From Thermosynechococcaceae cyanobacterium YX3bin19 (GTDB lineage: Bacteria > Cyanobacteriota > Cyanobacteriia > Thermosynechococcales > Thermosynechococcaceae), in the NCBI GenBank assembly GCA_030447595.1, contig JAUJON010000026.1, positions 1 to 33,600 on the forward strand: DNA of 33,600 bases. The letters are read 5' to 3'. Of the stretch, positions 10,819-18,866 are shown piece after piece (position 1 is the first letter of the stretch; the number at the start of each line of letters is the position of its first letter). The notes under the pieces were generated by a model that did not search any database, was not told the DNA's origin, and was given only the letters and a program-made list of their open reading frames with translations. The position numbers and the translations under genes were made by a program.

Positions 10819-12015
10819 TCATGGCGATGTTACATTAGCAACGCTTACTGCAGGTATCGCCTGTCCCTCGGCTGTAAACAAATAAAGCTTGCTGCTATCT
10901 ACCCCTAGTGTTAAGTTGGTGTCTGTCTGAATACTGCGAGATGAAGGGATGCGGGCGATCAAAACCGACTTGTGTCCTTGCCCGCCATCAGGGGCAGCTC
11001 CATTGTGGCTATCCTCGACTGCAATCATGGGGATTGCTACCCTAGCATAGATAATCATTTCATGACCGAGGGCTTCTACGGTGCTCACTTCAACCTCAAC
11101 GGCATAGCCTTTTGCCGCCTGGGTATTTGGGAGAAAGAAGGCCTCTGGGCGCAAACCTGCCAAGATGGGTTGATGCAGATAACGCCCTAAGTCTTTGTAC
11201 CGGTTGACCGCTGCCGGAGCAACCACTAGGCTTTGATCGCCAAACTGAATTGTGAAGGTGCCGTCTGTCTTCTGCAGTTGGGTGTGAAAGATATTCATCG
11301 CCGGACTGCCGATAAACCCAGCAACAAACACATTGGCCGGTTGGTCATAGAGGTCTTGTGGGGAGGCGATTTGTTGCAACTCCCCTGCCAGCATCACCGC
11401 GACGCGATCGCCCATCGTCATCGCCTCCACCTGGTCATGGGTGACATAGACAGTGGTTGTCTGCATCCGCCGCTGCAGGGCGGCAATTTCGGTCCGGATT
11501 TGGGTCCGCATCTTTGCATCTAGATTCGACAACGGTTCGTCCATCAGAAATACGGAAGGGTCGCGGACAATCGCCCGTCCCATGGCCACTCGCTGTCGCT
11601 GCCCCCCAGACAATTGCTTTGGCCGACGATCCAGTAGGGGCGTTAGGCCCAGTTTTTCAGCCGCTTCCTCCACTCGGCCTTGCCTCTGATTTTTCCGTAG
11701 CTTCATCATCCGCAAGGGGAATTCTAAATTCTGCCGGACGGTCATATGTGGGTACAAGGCGTAATTCTGGAAGACCATGGCGATATTGCGCTGCTGCGGC
11801 GTTTGCTCATTCACCACCTGATCGCCGATCAGCAGCTTGCCCCCAGAAATCTCTTCTAAGCCTGCCAGCATCCGCAGAGCTGTAGATTTGCCGCAACCAG
11901 AGGGGCCAACAAACACCAGAAACTCACCATCTTCAATCTCTAAACACAAGTCTTTAATGGCGGCGTAGCCGTTAGGATAGACCTTGAACACATGCTGAAA
12001 TTTCACAGTTGCCAT
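10819..12015 (-). CDS. CUT1-family sugar ABC transporter ATPase (MalK/UgpC/MsmK type)
   Basis: The 398-residue protein is a full-length carbohydrate-importer ATPase. It has Walker A GPSGCGKST near residues 38–46, Q-loop NYALYPHMTV, signature LSGGQRQRVAMGRA near 134–147, Walker B VFLMDEPLSNLDAK and the H-loop VYVTHDQ. The C-terminal third (residues 240–398) is the TOBE/regulatory domain with LRPEAF. It lies last in a four-gene reverse-strand operon after the binding protein and two permeases, 50 bases after the MalG-like gene. The substrate is probably a sugar or glycoside such as glucosylglycerol, sucrose or trehalose, inferred from cyanobacterial relatives. It lacks an insertion and looks intact. 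Confidence 0.93.
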   Translation of the reverse strand: MATVKFQHVFKVYPNGYAAIKDLCLEIEDGEFLVFVGPSGCGKSTALRMLAGLEEISGGKLLIGDQVVNEQTPQQRNIAMVFQNYALYPHMTVRQNLEFPLRMMKLRKNQRQGRVEEAAEKLGLTPLLDRRPKQLSGGQRQRVAMGRAIVRDPSVFLMDEPLSNLDAKMRTQIRTEIAALQRRMQTTTVYVTHDQVEAMTMGDRVAVMLAGELQQIASPQDLYDQPANVFVAGFIGSPAMNIFHTQLQKTDGTFTIQFGDQSLVVAPAAVNRYKDLGRYLHQPILAGLRPEAFFLPNTQAAKGYAVEVEVSTVEALGHEMIIYARVAIPMIAVEDSHNGAAPDGGQGHKSVLIARIPSSRSIQTDTNLTLGVDSSKLYLFTAEGQAIPAVSVANVTSP

Positions 12016-12065
12016 AGTTGCTGCCTTTGGGTGAGGTTAGTGGGCCAGCATGCCAGTGGTCGGTT

Positions 12066-12983
12066 TTACCCTTTTGTGCCAGTCGTCGCGACGCCTTCGA
12101 CAAACCACCGCTGGAATACTAGGAAAACAATCAGAATTGGGGCGACCATCATGACGCCAAAGCTCATAATGTCTCCCCATTGGATGGGTGGCAAGGTCTG
12201 GAAGGAGGCGATCGCCACCGGTAAGGGACGCACTTGCTCGTCAATGGTGACCATCAGCGGCCATAGAAAGTATCCCCACTGGGTCAAAAATGTCAGAATG
12301 GCGACCGTGGCAAAGACAGGTCTCGACACCGGCACAATAATTTCAAAGAAGGTGCGCAGCGTACCGGCACCGTCCACACGGGCGGCTTCTTCCAGTTCCT
12401 TCGGCAGGTCAATAAAGAATGTGTAAAACAGGTAAATCGAGAAGGCGTTAGCGACAAAAGGCAGAATTTGGGCGATATAGGTATTGCGCCAGCCGAGGAG
12501 CGTCACCTGAAAAAACAGGGGCACAGCGATCGCTTCAATGGGAATAATGATCAGGGCAACCACTACTGCAAAAATTAAGGATCGTCCCCGCCAGCGCAGC
12601 CGGGCGAAGGCATACCCAGCCAGGGAATTCACCAGTAAGCCTGCCAGCACAATCACGCCAGTGATCAACAGGGAGTTGAATAAAAAGCGGCCAAAGTTGA
12701 CCCGTTCAAAGACATCTCGGTAGTTCTGGAAAGATGCCTCCGTGGGGAGAAACGCCTTGAGGGAGCCCGCTTCCGACAGCACTAGGTCATCAGGTTTGAG
12801 GCTGCTGACAACCATGAACACAATCGGGGCAATGAACAGCAGCGCCAAGATGGTCAGCAAGAGATAGCTGCCGAGCAGATTCAGCCACTGCCGCTGGCGG
12901 TGCTGGGATACCCACTGGGGCTGAGATCCTTGTTGGGCTAGGGCGGCCACCGCCGCCTTTTTGTCAATATCTGGACTTTTCAT
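12066..12983 (-). CDS. Sugar ABC transporter permease, MalG type
   Basis: The 305-residue inner-membrane protein has a cytosolic N-terminus with a Gln-rich stretch, then about six transmembrane segments starting at LLLTILALLFIAPIVFMVVS. The ATPase-contacting EAA loop is EEAARVDGAGTLRTFFEIIV at about residues 195–215. It pairs with the MalF-like permease immediately upstream in the operon (25 bases apart). ATG 12983 is followed by MKSPDIDKKAAVAA. The frame is intact. Role: the second half of the translocation pore for an oligosaccharide or glycoside. Confidence 0.92.
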   Translation of the reverse strand: MKSPDIDKKAAVAALAQQGSQPQWVSQHRQRQWLNLLGSYLLLTILALLFIAPIVFMVVSSLKPDDLVLSEAGSLKAFLPTEASFQNYRDVFERVNFGRFLFNSLLITGVIVLAGLLVNSLAGYAFARLRWRGRSLIFAVVVALIIIPIEAIAVPLFFQVTLLGWRNTYIAQILPFVANAFSIYLFYTFFIDLPKELEEAARVDGAGTLRTFFEIIVPVSRPVFATVAILTFLTQWGYFLWPLMVTIDEQVRPLPVAIASFQTLPPIQWGDIMSFGVMMVAPILIVFLVFQRWFVEGVATTGTKG

Positions 12984-13008
12984 CGTTCAACTGTCAGTAG
13001 CACTTCCA

Positions 13009-13917
13009 TTACTCGATCGCCCGTTCTTCCTTGACCAGCAGCCGTTGCAGAATTGTAATCGCCAGGACAATTAGGAAAAATACGACAGTCATCGCCGCAC
13101 CCTTTGCCATTTTTTGCTGCGTGAATGCCGCCTTGACGGCCTCATACATCACCGTTGTCGTGGCATCCAAAGGGCCACCCTGCGTCATGATTTGCACCTG
13201 ATCAAACAGGCGAAACGCCAGAATCGAGGTCACCAACATTACAAAGATCAGCGTGTTCCGTAGTTGGGGCAGGGTAACGTAACGGAATTGCTGCCACTGG
13301 TTGCTGCCGTCAATAGCCGCCGCTTCATACAGGACTGTGGGAATGGACTGCAACCCCGCCAGAACAATCACCATCTGAAAGCCGACCCCCTGCCACATGG
13401 ACAGGAGCATGATGGCGGGCAGAGCAAAGGCCGGGTCATGCAGGAAGTCCTTCGGCTCCCAGAAACCAAAGGTTAAAACCTCCAGAAACGAGTTCATCAT
13501 GCCATTGGCACCTGGCGCATAGATAATTGTCCAAATCACCGCCACAAGGGCCATGGGAAAGACCACGGGCATAAAAAACAGAGTGCGAAACACCGCCATG
13601 CCTCTCAGGGGGCGGTTGAGCAGCAGGGCCAATCCGAGGGCGATCGCGGTCTGCACCGGCACTACGACCAGGGCAAAGAGACCATTATTCAGCAGGGCGC
13701 GACGAAAGCTGGGGTCGAGCCAAATCCGGCGATACTGCTCCAGTCCGGAAAACTCCAGTGGCAGCGGTGAACCGAGCCGGAGATTGGTAAAGGAGAGCGC
13801 CGCTGCCAGGGCAAAGGGTAGGGCCACAAACAGAAATAACCCGGCCAACGCCGGGGCTGCCATTCCCAGAGCGGCGCGGGTATCATCTTTTAACTTGAGG
13901 GGTTGGTGATGGGTCAT
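13009..13917 (-). CDS. Sugar ABC transporter permease, MalF type
   Basis: The protein has 302 residues from ATG 13917 (MTHHQPLKLKDDTR), preceded by AAAGGA at a good distance; an in-frame TTG at 13935 adds six residues and is less likely. Six transmembrane helices start at AGLFLFVALPFALAAALSF. The EAA loop is YEAAAIDGSNQWQQFRYVTL at about residues 200–220. The start lies inside the 3' end of the binding-protein gene (35-base overlap in another frame), which suggests translational coupling or a slightly extended upstream C-terminus. It forms the pore with the MalG-like protein. Confidence 0.92.
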   Translation of the reverse strand: MTHHQPLKLKDDTRAALGMAAPALAGLFLFVALPFALAAALSFTNLRLGSPLPLEFSGLEQYRRIWLDPSFRRALLNNGLFALVVVPVQTAIALGLALLLNRPLRGMAVFRTLFFMPVVFPMALVAVIWTIIYAPGANGMMNSFLEVLTFGFWEPKDFLHDPAFALPAIMLLSMWQGVGFQMVIVLAGLQSIPTVLYEAAAIDGSNQWQQFRYVTLPQLRNTLIFVMLVTSILAFRLFDQVQIMTQGGPLDATTTVMYEAVKAAFTQQKMAKGAAMTVVFFLIVLAITILQRLLVKEERAIE

Positions 13918-15242
13918 CGGTCCTTTCAGTAGCAAACGGCTCAGTAGGATTAGTCAAGGAGCCAACATCGGGATAGCCCTGATTATCTTGAATATCGACA
14001 TTGATAGTCGTCACCGCTTTATCTAGGGCTGTTTTAACATCTAGGCCATTGCGGATGGCGGCAAAGGCATCCTGGAAGGCGGAGGTGATCACGGGGTAGG
14101 CTGGGGTTTGGGGCCGGGGCACAGTCTGCCCTGCTAGAAGCTGAGACGAGAAGAGGCGCAGCGGACCCCCTGCAGCGTAAAGCTGAGATTGGGCGATCGC
14201 GGTTTTCGTCGCCGGTACAGCACTGTTCGCATTGGCGATCGCCAGCACCTCTTCGGGCTGCAAGAGGAATTCCAAGAAGCGCATTGCCACTTTTGGGTTT
14301 TCGCAGTTCTTGGTAATCCCCCAGTTCCACGAGCCTTGAGCGGTTTTTGATCCAGTGCCGAAATTAGGCAGGGGCAAGACAACCAGGTCGTTTCCCGCGG
14401 CTTTGGCATAGTCTTTGTAAAGCCAGTGACCGCCCCAGGCGATCGCTACCCTGCCCTCGGTAAAGGCGGCATCATCAATGTTGGGGTCTACATAGCCCTG
14501 CTGCATCCAATTCTGCACCTGTTTCATAGCTCCCACCGCTGCGGGACCGTTGAGGGCACCACTAGCAGTTTGGTAGTCGCGGCGATTGATCAGGTCGCCT
14601 CCGGCAGACTGAATCAGCGGTGAGAAGGCATAGGTGAACCACTCCCCTTGAAGGTTGAGCTTGAGGTCGAGGACCTGGCCATCCGGGTCTTTCTTCGCCA
14701 AGACCCCGAGTGCCTGGTTAAATTCAGCCGCTGTCCAGGCGTCCTCGTTCCCGGTGGGAATACGAACCCCCGCTGCTTTCAACTGACTGCGACGTCCAAA
14801 TAAGCCGAGGCCAGAGTCAAAGGTCCCGATGGAATAAAGGCGACCCTTATAGGTGCCCTGCTGGATGATCGAAGGGAGTAACTCCTGGCGAACCTGCTCA
14901 GAGATCAGCGTGTCGATGGGAATCAAGTTCTGTTGCCAGACATAGTTGTAGACGAAAGGCCCATCAAATTCCAGGACATCCGGCAAATCTCTTGAGAGTG
15001 AAGCTGCCTGGACTTGAGCGTTGTAAGACCCCTCGGGAATAAAGGTGAGCTGAACGGTGATCTGCTTTTGAGAGGCGTTGAAGCGTTCGACTTGCTCCTG
15101 AATGGTCTGGCGTTCGGCTTCTTGACCGGCGTGAGCCCCAGACCTGCAGCACATTCTTTCCCTCGGCACTCCCGCCACACCCACTGAGGCCTAGAAGCAT
15201 TGGGGCAAGTAATTTCAGGCAATGTTTAGTGCTAATCATCAT
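13883..15242 (-). CDS. Sugar ABC transporter substrate-binding lipoprotein (one frameshift near the 5' end)
   Basis: The full protein would be about 452 residues. ATG 15242 gives a lipoprotein signal peptide MMISTKHCLKLLAPMLLGLS with lipobox LSGC, then KNVLQVW. There the frame slips: four C at 15136–15139 should be three, as the paralogue at 27633–27923 shows with an uninterrupted TLQVWAHAGQ. After the slip, the SBP_bac_1 fold continues unbroken (EAERQTIQEQVERFNASQKQ, then DLPDVLEFDGPF, GRLYSIGTFDSGLGLFGRRS and FTEGRVAIAWGGHW). It is the first gene of the operon and delivers sugar to the permease pair at the membrane surface. The strand upstream (15243–15330) has a TATATC element but no convincing promoter. 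Confidence 0.88.
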
Positions 15243-15649
15243 CTGTAACGATCGCGTCTTAGAGAGCCTCCTAGAAGAGGTGTAGAAATTTTCTGGTAAA
15301 GGTTCGAGCGGATATACCCACTCTTAACTTAATTTCATGGAATACCAGTGAATTGCATTTATAAATACAAACAAACTTAATGAACTCAAACCCATCAGTC
15401 GAGTTTTATCATCAAATAATTATTCAAGATCTAGTGCTCAGGTGCAGGCGTTTTTTGGCGATAACTGTTATCTGTACTCTCTTTCAGGGCTGCCATCAAA
15501 GATTGAGTTCCAGCCAGGGTACCGCCGTCATATTTTATTGCACTGTCCATGGAGGGTCGAAAACCCAATGGGGCACCAATATGAAAGTCGTCAGTCATAT
15601 TTTATTGCACTGTCCATAAACGCTAAGATGCTTTTGGCTGTGAAACAAA
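15243..15649. other. Gene-free stretch with two short direct repeats
   Basis: Between the binding-protein start and the decayed synthase gene I find no coding region I can support. It carries an exact 24-base repeat at 15527–15550 and 15594–15617 (period 67; begins GTCATATTTT, ends CACTGTCCAT). Confidence 0.5.
15527..15617. repeat. Exact 24-bp direct repeat, two copies
   Basis: The copies at 15527–15550 and 15594–15617 are identical for exactly 24 bases and separated by 43 bases of unrelated sequence. A second, 16-base repeat (TGAATGCCAAGCCATT) occurs at 15672–15687 and 15722–15737 inside the adjacent synthase remnant. The cluster of short repeats lies exactly where that gene loses its 3' end. 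Confidence 0.8.
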
Positions 15650-16362
15650 ATTAACAGCACCGCTTTCTGTGTGAATGCCAAGCCATTCCAGAGGAAAACA
15701 TTGACTGGGAAGCTGCCATCTTGAATGCCAAGCCATTGCTTTGAAGGTGGCAATGCTTACTTAGCCACGCCATCGTGCCCATATCTTCTGGATTGTTGAG
15801 GGCGGTGAACGCCACCTGACAAGCTTCAGGGGCTTTATTAAGGCAGGAGGCAGCCCGTTTAATATGTAGGTTGAGGCATTGAGTCAAAGTGCTTTGCGAC
15901 CGTGGAGCTGGGTCCTCTAACTGGAAGTGTTGGGCCACTCTGGAGTTACCCTCCGTGCATTCCCACCAGAAACTTGGGGTTTGGGTGTTTGCCTCGGATA
16001 ATCTTTTTGGTACCACTGCTCTCGTTCAGCACCAATCTAGTCGCATACAGAAGGGTGCTAAAGTATCCATTTTTGTTACTCGAATCGTTTCTACCGGAAA
16101 GCCGTAGTACATTAGGGTCTCTTCATCCAGGCCCCGAACGATAGGCCAAATTTGCTAAAAATACGTCCGACCAGCTAGTAGCGTACTGGATTTCTTGAAC
16201 AGTCTGCCTTGAAACTGAATGGCAATGGTACAAGGCGTAAGGAACCTGTTGATCAACAACTGGTAGCCCGCTCGGTAGAGATGGGGCAAAGATTGTACCA
16301 GGTGAGCCCTATCTTCTAAATAGCTGGTTCCGTTCAGGACAACCAAAGGGATTACTTTGCAT
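15650..16362 (-). pseudogene. Glutathionylspermidine-synthase-like protein, broken and 3'-truncated
   Basis: Fragments in several reverse frames line up with the YgiC/YjfC (GSP_synth, ATP-grasp) family. From ATG 16362: MQSNPFGCPERNQ, a TAG, then GSPGTIFAPSLPSGLPVVDQ and QVPYALYH, SRQTVQEIQYAT. Next come DEETLMYYGFPVETIRVTK and MDTLAPFCMRLDW. Finally CLNLHIKRAASCLNKAPEAC with VAFTALNNPEDMGT at 15780–15850, and PLEWLGIHTESGA near 15652–15690. At least four frame changes are needed, and the C-terminal half with the ATP-grasp end is missing. The ATG overlaps the stop of the upstream lipoprotein, matching the YgiB–YgiC order. Family members ligate polyamine or peptide amines; this copy cannot be functional as read. 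Confidence 0.7.
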
Positions 16363-16710
16363 ACCTATCCTCCGGCGCTACCACACGACCAAAGCTACCA
16401 AACCCAGTTCGACCTCCAATTTTGGGTGCTGTATTGCTAGACTGACCTGCGTTACTTTTGCTCGAAGCCTTCCCTGGGTTTTTTACACTCTGACCACCCC
16501 TGGGGTAGAGCTAGAGCCAGGAGCATAAACAGGATAAGCCCCTCCTCCCTGTATTCCTCTAGAAGAGGATGGCTGACAGCGATCAGGGGCCTTATCATCC
16601 CGATCAATACAGTCTGGCTGTCCTGTTTCTGGAGCTGCAATACAGGCCACCATGAGTGAGGAGATTGAGAAAACGACAATTTTCTGTAATAAGCTGCTTT
16701 TGAGTTTCAT
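16352..16710 (-). pseudogene. DUF1190/YgiB-like lipoprotein, one frameshift
   Basis: ATG 16710 gives MKLKSSLLQKIVVFSISSLM with VAC as a lipobox (cleavage before Cys22 or so), followed by QPDCIDRDDKAPDRCQ, a Cys-containing motif seen in cyanobacterial YgiB-like lipoproteins, and a Gly/Ser-rich region. At CCCC 16497–16500 the frame slips; adding one base gives GGGQSVKNPGKASSKSN, then GRTGFGSFGRVVAPEDRYAK and a stop at 16352–16354. Reconstructed length is about 120 residues. In other genomes YgiB and the glutathionylspermidine-synthase-like YgiC are neighbours, as here; function is unknown. Confidence 0.65.
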
Positions 16711-16737
16711 CTTTTTTAGATAAATGCCTAGCATTTT

Positions 16738-17033
16738 CTACCAAAGCAATAACCACACCCTATTTCGCTTCATTAGTAACCGCTTTGCACCTCCGCCGCC
16801 ATCACCGCAAGAGCCGCCACCAGAGTCACCACCAGAGCTACTGCCACAGTCACCACAAAACTGCCGTCACCACCAGAGCTGCCGTAGTCACTACTAGAGC
16901 TGCTGCCAGGGTAGATGTAGCTGTTACTGCTTCCGCTATATCTCCTGGGACGACGAGAGCTTCTGTGAACCCTTGGACCAGTAATGAGGAGCACAAAGCC
17001 AGCAACTATCAAAATCAAAAGTAAAATTTCCAT
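16738..17033 (-). pseudogene. Small Gly/Ser-rich membrane protein, one frameshift
   Basis: ATG 17033 starts MEILLLILIVAGFVLLITGP, an N-terminal membrane segment, followed by RVHRSSRRPRRYSGSSNSY and a Ser/Gly/Tyr-rich region. Near 16856 one missing base switches the reading to Val/Ala-rich nonsense. Restoring it keeps the composition (SSSGGDSGGGSCGDGGGG) and ends at a stop at 16738–16740, giving about 99 residues. It is 27 bases upstream of the YgiB-like lipoprotein, so the three genes form one module. I do not know its role; Cys-rich Gly tails of this kind are common in small cyanobacterial surface proteins. Confidence 0.6.
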
Positions 17034-17154
17034 GTTCTTTACTTCTCCTCTGTTTTGTCATCTATAAGTAGGGTGGGGGCGATCGTCAGCTAAAGATGTT
17101 TCTTAGAATCCTCTGTAGCAGATGCGACCTTCCCTAGATTTGTTGATTAGTCGC

Positions 17155-17310
17155 TTAAGCGGTTTTAGCTTTTAATGCCCGTCTAATCTTTTGAGGCTCA
17201 AGGAGCGACCGCACCTCGCGCAGGAAGTGATCGCCTTTTTCAGTAACCTGGAGAATTTGGGCCAAAGGGCGATCGCTCAAGCAAATTTCAGCCCAAATTT
17301 TTCCTGCTTC
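17155..17310 (-). pseudogene. C-terminal gene fragment of unknown family
   Basis: A reverse frame without a start codon runs from 17310 to a stop at 17155–17157. It encodes about 51 residues of normal, charged protein (GKIWAEICLSDRPLAQILQV, ending RRALKAKTA). It is preceded by a stop and lies about 45 bases from the left end of the IS5-type element, so it may be the surviving 3' end of an interrupted gene. I do not recognise the family. Confidence 0.35.
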
Positions 17311-17352
17311 TCACCGGAGCTTAGACTATGGATGCTCGACCATAGACATTAG

Positions 17353-18343
17353 AGGTGTTGGGAAATAAGAAATAAGAGAGGCAATGCTGCTCGATGGATA
17401 AATTCGTTTAAGCAGCCATTAGGTAAAAGTTCCATAACCCAGCTGCTGTCAGCATTAAGTTGTCGTCAAAGTCTTTCGTTCGGTTGCGATAGACTTGGCT
17501 GACGGCGCTATAGCGCTTAACTCCAGCAAACGCATTTTCACAAAGAACGCGCGATTGGCTGAAGAGGCGATTTTCTTGCTTTTGAGCATCACTTACCTCT
17601 CCGCCTCTCGGCTTCTTATGTGGCAGATGAATGTTGTCATACTGCTGTTGTAAACCCTGAAAGCCCAAATCTACTTCAATGGAAATTGGATCTGGGACAC
17701 TGCCGGCAATGTCATCTTCATCATGAAAGCGTTTGTCATGCAACTTCCCCTTCACGCCTTGCTCAAGACCAGCACCCGTTTGGTCTCATCTACCGCCGTT
17801 AGATGCTTGCGAGTGTGCCGTTTTTACCAGAGTAGTTTAATTGCTGTTGTTCTAGGTTTTGAGGGCGTTGAATCGGACGTTCTGTCCCATCTATCATTAC
17901 CCGCTTTACCGTTGGGAAGCGCTCTAGAAATGCCTCAATACTATCGATTTTCCGCTCTGGCAGCACCATCTTCTGTCTAATGCTGCCTCTAGAACTTGTT
18001 GGAGTCGGTGCATCCATTCATGCGCTTGAGAACGGTGCATATCGAATAGCAGCCCTGCCACATCAAAGGTGGGATAACTCTTGAAATAGAACAGGATGAA
18101 AACTGCTTATCTTGAATGTGACGCAAGCGTGCTTTGCGTCCGCCTCCCATAGCCCGTTGACGCGGTTGAGTTCGGCACGCCTGCTCATAGACTTCCCTAA
18201 ATATTGGCAACAGCGCATCAAAGGCTTTGCGTGGCATCCGGTTAATGCCCGCAACAGACGATCCTGTTTTAGCGCTCGCTGAATATCTAGCATCTTTTTG
18301 TTTTATCGCTGCTCTCTATTCTCGTTTATTTTCCCGACAAGTC
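17353..18343 (-). mobile_element. IS5-family insertion sequence, inactive
   Basis: A roughly 1-kb element contains a broken DDE transposase. Imperfect terminal inverted repeats are visible: TTGGGAAATAAGAAATAAGA on the left (17358–17377), and on the right (18312–18340) a match that reads TCGGGAAAATAAACGAGAAT on the opposite strand. The outermost bases and target duplication are uncertain. Confidence 0.7.
17408..18293 (-). pseudogene. IS5-family transposase (DDE_Tnp_4 type), multiply frameshifted
   Basis: Reverse-strand fragments together give a nearly complete transposase. They are MLDIQRALKQDRLLRALTG (from 18293), MPRKAFDALLPIFREVYEQ with ARLRHIQDK, then QKMVLPERKIDSIEAFLERF with VMIDGTERPIQRPQNLEQQQ (the first catalytic Asp and the typical GTERPIQRP signature), and TAVDETKRVLV. 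The C-terminal part has HDEDDIAGSVPDPISIEVDL, ENAFAGVKRYSAVSQVYRNR and a stop at 17408. At least three frame changes separate the pieces. The DGTERPIQRP signature places it in the IS5 group that shares a fold with Harbinger-like nucleases. The element cannot transpose itself as read. Confidence 0.8.
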
Positions 18344-18351
18344 TATTTTTG

Positions 18352-18520
18352 CTCGAACATTGCAGCTCTAAAACTCGGCAATTGCAGTTCTGAACTTGAA
18401 AGATGGAGTTTTGAACTCAATCATTGCTACCCCAAGCTTGAAAGATGAAGTTCCGAACTCGAACATTGCAGCTCCAAACCTGGAAATTGGAGACTCAATC
18501 TTGGAGGTTCAAGCCTTCAG
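18352..18520. repeat. Imperfect 21-bp tandem repeat, eight units
   Basis: Eight consecutive units of exactly 21 bases begin at 18352, 18374, 18395, 18416, 18437, 18458, 18479 and 18500, with one extra A after unit 1. Most units start CTC or CTT. Units 1 and 6 differ at one base; units 3 and 5 differ at three. A ninth partial unit starts at 18521. Read on the plus strand they encode heptapeptides such as LERWSFE and LEHCSSK, interrupted by a TGA in unit 5. The tract begins 9 bases after the IS5-type right end. Confidence 0.85.
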
Positions 18521-18866
18521 CTCGGTACTTTGACTAATTTGCTCGAAACGTCAAGCAGAGCTGTTATGGGATAGGTGCTGCTCACTTTACGGACTACTAA
18601 CGAATGGTGCTAGTTCAGAGCCTGAAACTATTGAAAACTCACGAAACAGAGCCACTTCCATGAAGTATTCTTGCGCTAGAACATATGCAGCAGCTCAACT
18701 TACAAAAACTAGCACCACTGGTTACTAGGTGGTCGCACTTGCAACCCAAAATGAAATTGCTCACGCCATCAAGCAAACAATCTTCCTTGGGTTTTATAAT
18801 CTTCTAATGAGTCCAGGTTCTCTTTCTCTTGAACCCACCTTCCCATGCTGTTGCCAACGCTAGGCG
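18521..18866. other. Non-coding stretch with an 11-bp inverted repeat
   Basis: No gene is supported here. TGGTGCTAGTT at 18605–18615 is exactly inverted as AACTAGCACCA at 18707–18717. The 91 bases between show no further obvious pairing. Confidence 0.4.
18605..18717. repeat. 11-bp perfect inverted repeat
   Basis: TGGTGCTAGTT at 18605–18615 pairs with AACTAGCACCA at 18707–18717. This could be the ends of a miniature element or chance; no target duplication is visible. Confidence 0.4.

Noticed and set aside
15527-15617. Possible minimal CRISPR: two exact 24-bp repeats with a 43-base spacer
   Set aside because: Only two copies, no dyad symmetry, no leader, no cas genes in the window, and a similar second repeat pair lies inside a decayed gene next door.
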